6,412 nt of DNA, from NCBI GenBank assembly GCA_028698395.1, contig JAQVDG010000125.1, positions 1 through 6,412 on the forward strand, read 5' to 3'. Below are positions 5,940 to 6,412 of the stretch, piece after piece. How positions within the stretch are numbered: the first letter of the stretch is position 1; the number at the start of each line of letters is the position of its first letter. This DNA is from Weeksellaceae bacterium. Its GTDB lineage: Bacteria; Bacteroidota; Bacteroidia; Flavobacteriales; Weeksellaceae. The notes beneath the pieces were generated by a model. It saw only the letters and a program-made list of their open reading frames with translations. It was not told where the DNA came from and did no database searches. Made by a program: the position numbers and the translations under genes.

Positions 5940-6412
5940 TCCCTCCTCAAATTAAGGGAATTTCTGTTTCTGAACATCCAACTGAAATTCCTTCCCAAAA
6001 AAAAGCAGAAAATCAGTCCGAAAAAAAACCAATTTCAAACTCTAACATTCATGAAAATTCACAATCAAAAAGAGCCGAAAAGCCGCTTCATCCTAAAGTT
6101 GAACGTTCCTTTAATCTGACTACTATTTTTGATATTCCTCAAGCAGAAGAAGAAAAACCTACTGTTATAAGTGAAAATTTACCTAAAGATATTTTTTCTC
6201 AAAACGATGTAGAACAAGCTTGGAATGAATTTATTCAAAACTTACAAAAAGAAAATAAAACTGTAACATTCAATGCTTTACAAAACAGTAAATTAGAATT
6301 ACAAGACAATTTCATCATCCAAATTAAATTTAATTCTGCTTCTATGGAAAATGAATTTAAATTAGAACAAGAATCTATTGTACAATTTTTACGTAAAAAG
6401 CTCAATAATTAC
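5921..6412 (+). CDS. dnaX: DnaX tau-like C-terminal region in the -1 frame (partial at window end)
   Basis: Codons starting at 5921, 5924 and so on stay open to the last base of the window, with no start codon near the beginning, so this is a continuation of dnaX and not a separate gene. Joined at the A10 run it extends DnaX to at least 521 residues. It begins KFRIIPPQIKGISVSEHP, then runs through a linker rich in Lys, Glu, Ser, Pro, Asn and Gln (to about 6200). It ends in a more ordered segment starting DVEQAWNEFIQNLQKENK (from 6206) and reaching FLRKKLNNY. By analogy with E. coli tau this region would contact the polymerase core or helicase, but bacteroidotal tails differ from E. coli domains IV-V and the partner is an inference. 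The end of the gene lies beyond the window. Confidence 0.85.

Noticed and set aside
5919..6412. dnaX called a pseudogene because of the frame break
   Set aside because: All ATPase and collar motifs are intact, the break falls at the gamma/tau boundary, and it sits on a slippery A-run; the gene is essential in bacteria. A sequencing error is kept as an alternative.

Overview
The window looks like chromosomal DNA from a member of the Bacteroidota, most likely class Flavobacteriia. Several signs agree. The DNA is AT-rich. Starts are preceded by A-rich stretches rather than Shine-Dalgarno sequences. Two promoters match the Bacteroidota pattern TTG-N17-23-TAnnTTTG. The SecG and DnaX sequences are flavobacterial in style. 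All genes are core or housekeeping types; I see no mobile element, CRISPR array, tRNA or rRNA.

Layout: (1) 1-236, + strand, the 3' end of secG (preprotein translocase subunit), closed by a strong intrinsic terminator (261-289). (2) 304-1512, + strand, a 12-TM major facilitator transporter of the drug/H+ antiporter type. (3) 1523-1554, a symmetric terminator hairpin serving both the transporter and the convergent next gene. (4) 1570-3588, - strand, a lipoprotein zinc peptidase of family M49 (dipeptidyl-peptidase III). (5) 3688-4677, - strand, purM (AIR synthase). (6) 4678-4850, a divergent promoter region with one consensus promoter facing each way. (7) 4851 to the window end, + strand, dnaX, the clamp-loader gamma/tau subunit of DNA polymerase III. 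No stretch of 300 bases lacks a gene; the largest gap is the 173-base purM/dnaX spacer.

The most interesting feature is in dnaX. The normal reading frame stops at 5937-5939, exactly where the ATPase and collar domains end, giving a 362-residue gamma-like protein. The linker and C-terminal tau-like region are clearly present, but in the -1 frame, which stays open from 5921 to the window edge. The two frames can only be joined in the few bases between 5921 and 5936, and these contain most of an uninterrupted A10 run (5919-5928). This suggests programmed -1 ribosomal frameshifting or RNA polymerase slippage that makes a long tau and a short gamma from one gene. The logic is reversed relative to E. 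coli, because here the default frame gives the short form. A one-base homopolymer error in the assembly is the main alternative.

Secondary points: the dnaX promoter sits so close to the ATG that the transcript may be nearly leaderless; the DnaX ATPase domain lacks the four-cysteine zinc module seen in E. coli; and the tetranucleotide CCGG is strikingly common in this AT-rich sequence.
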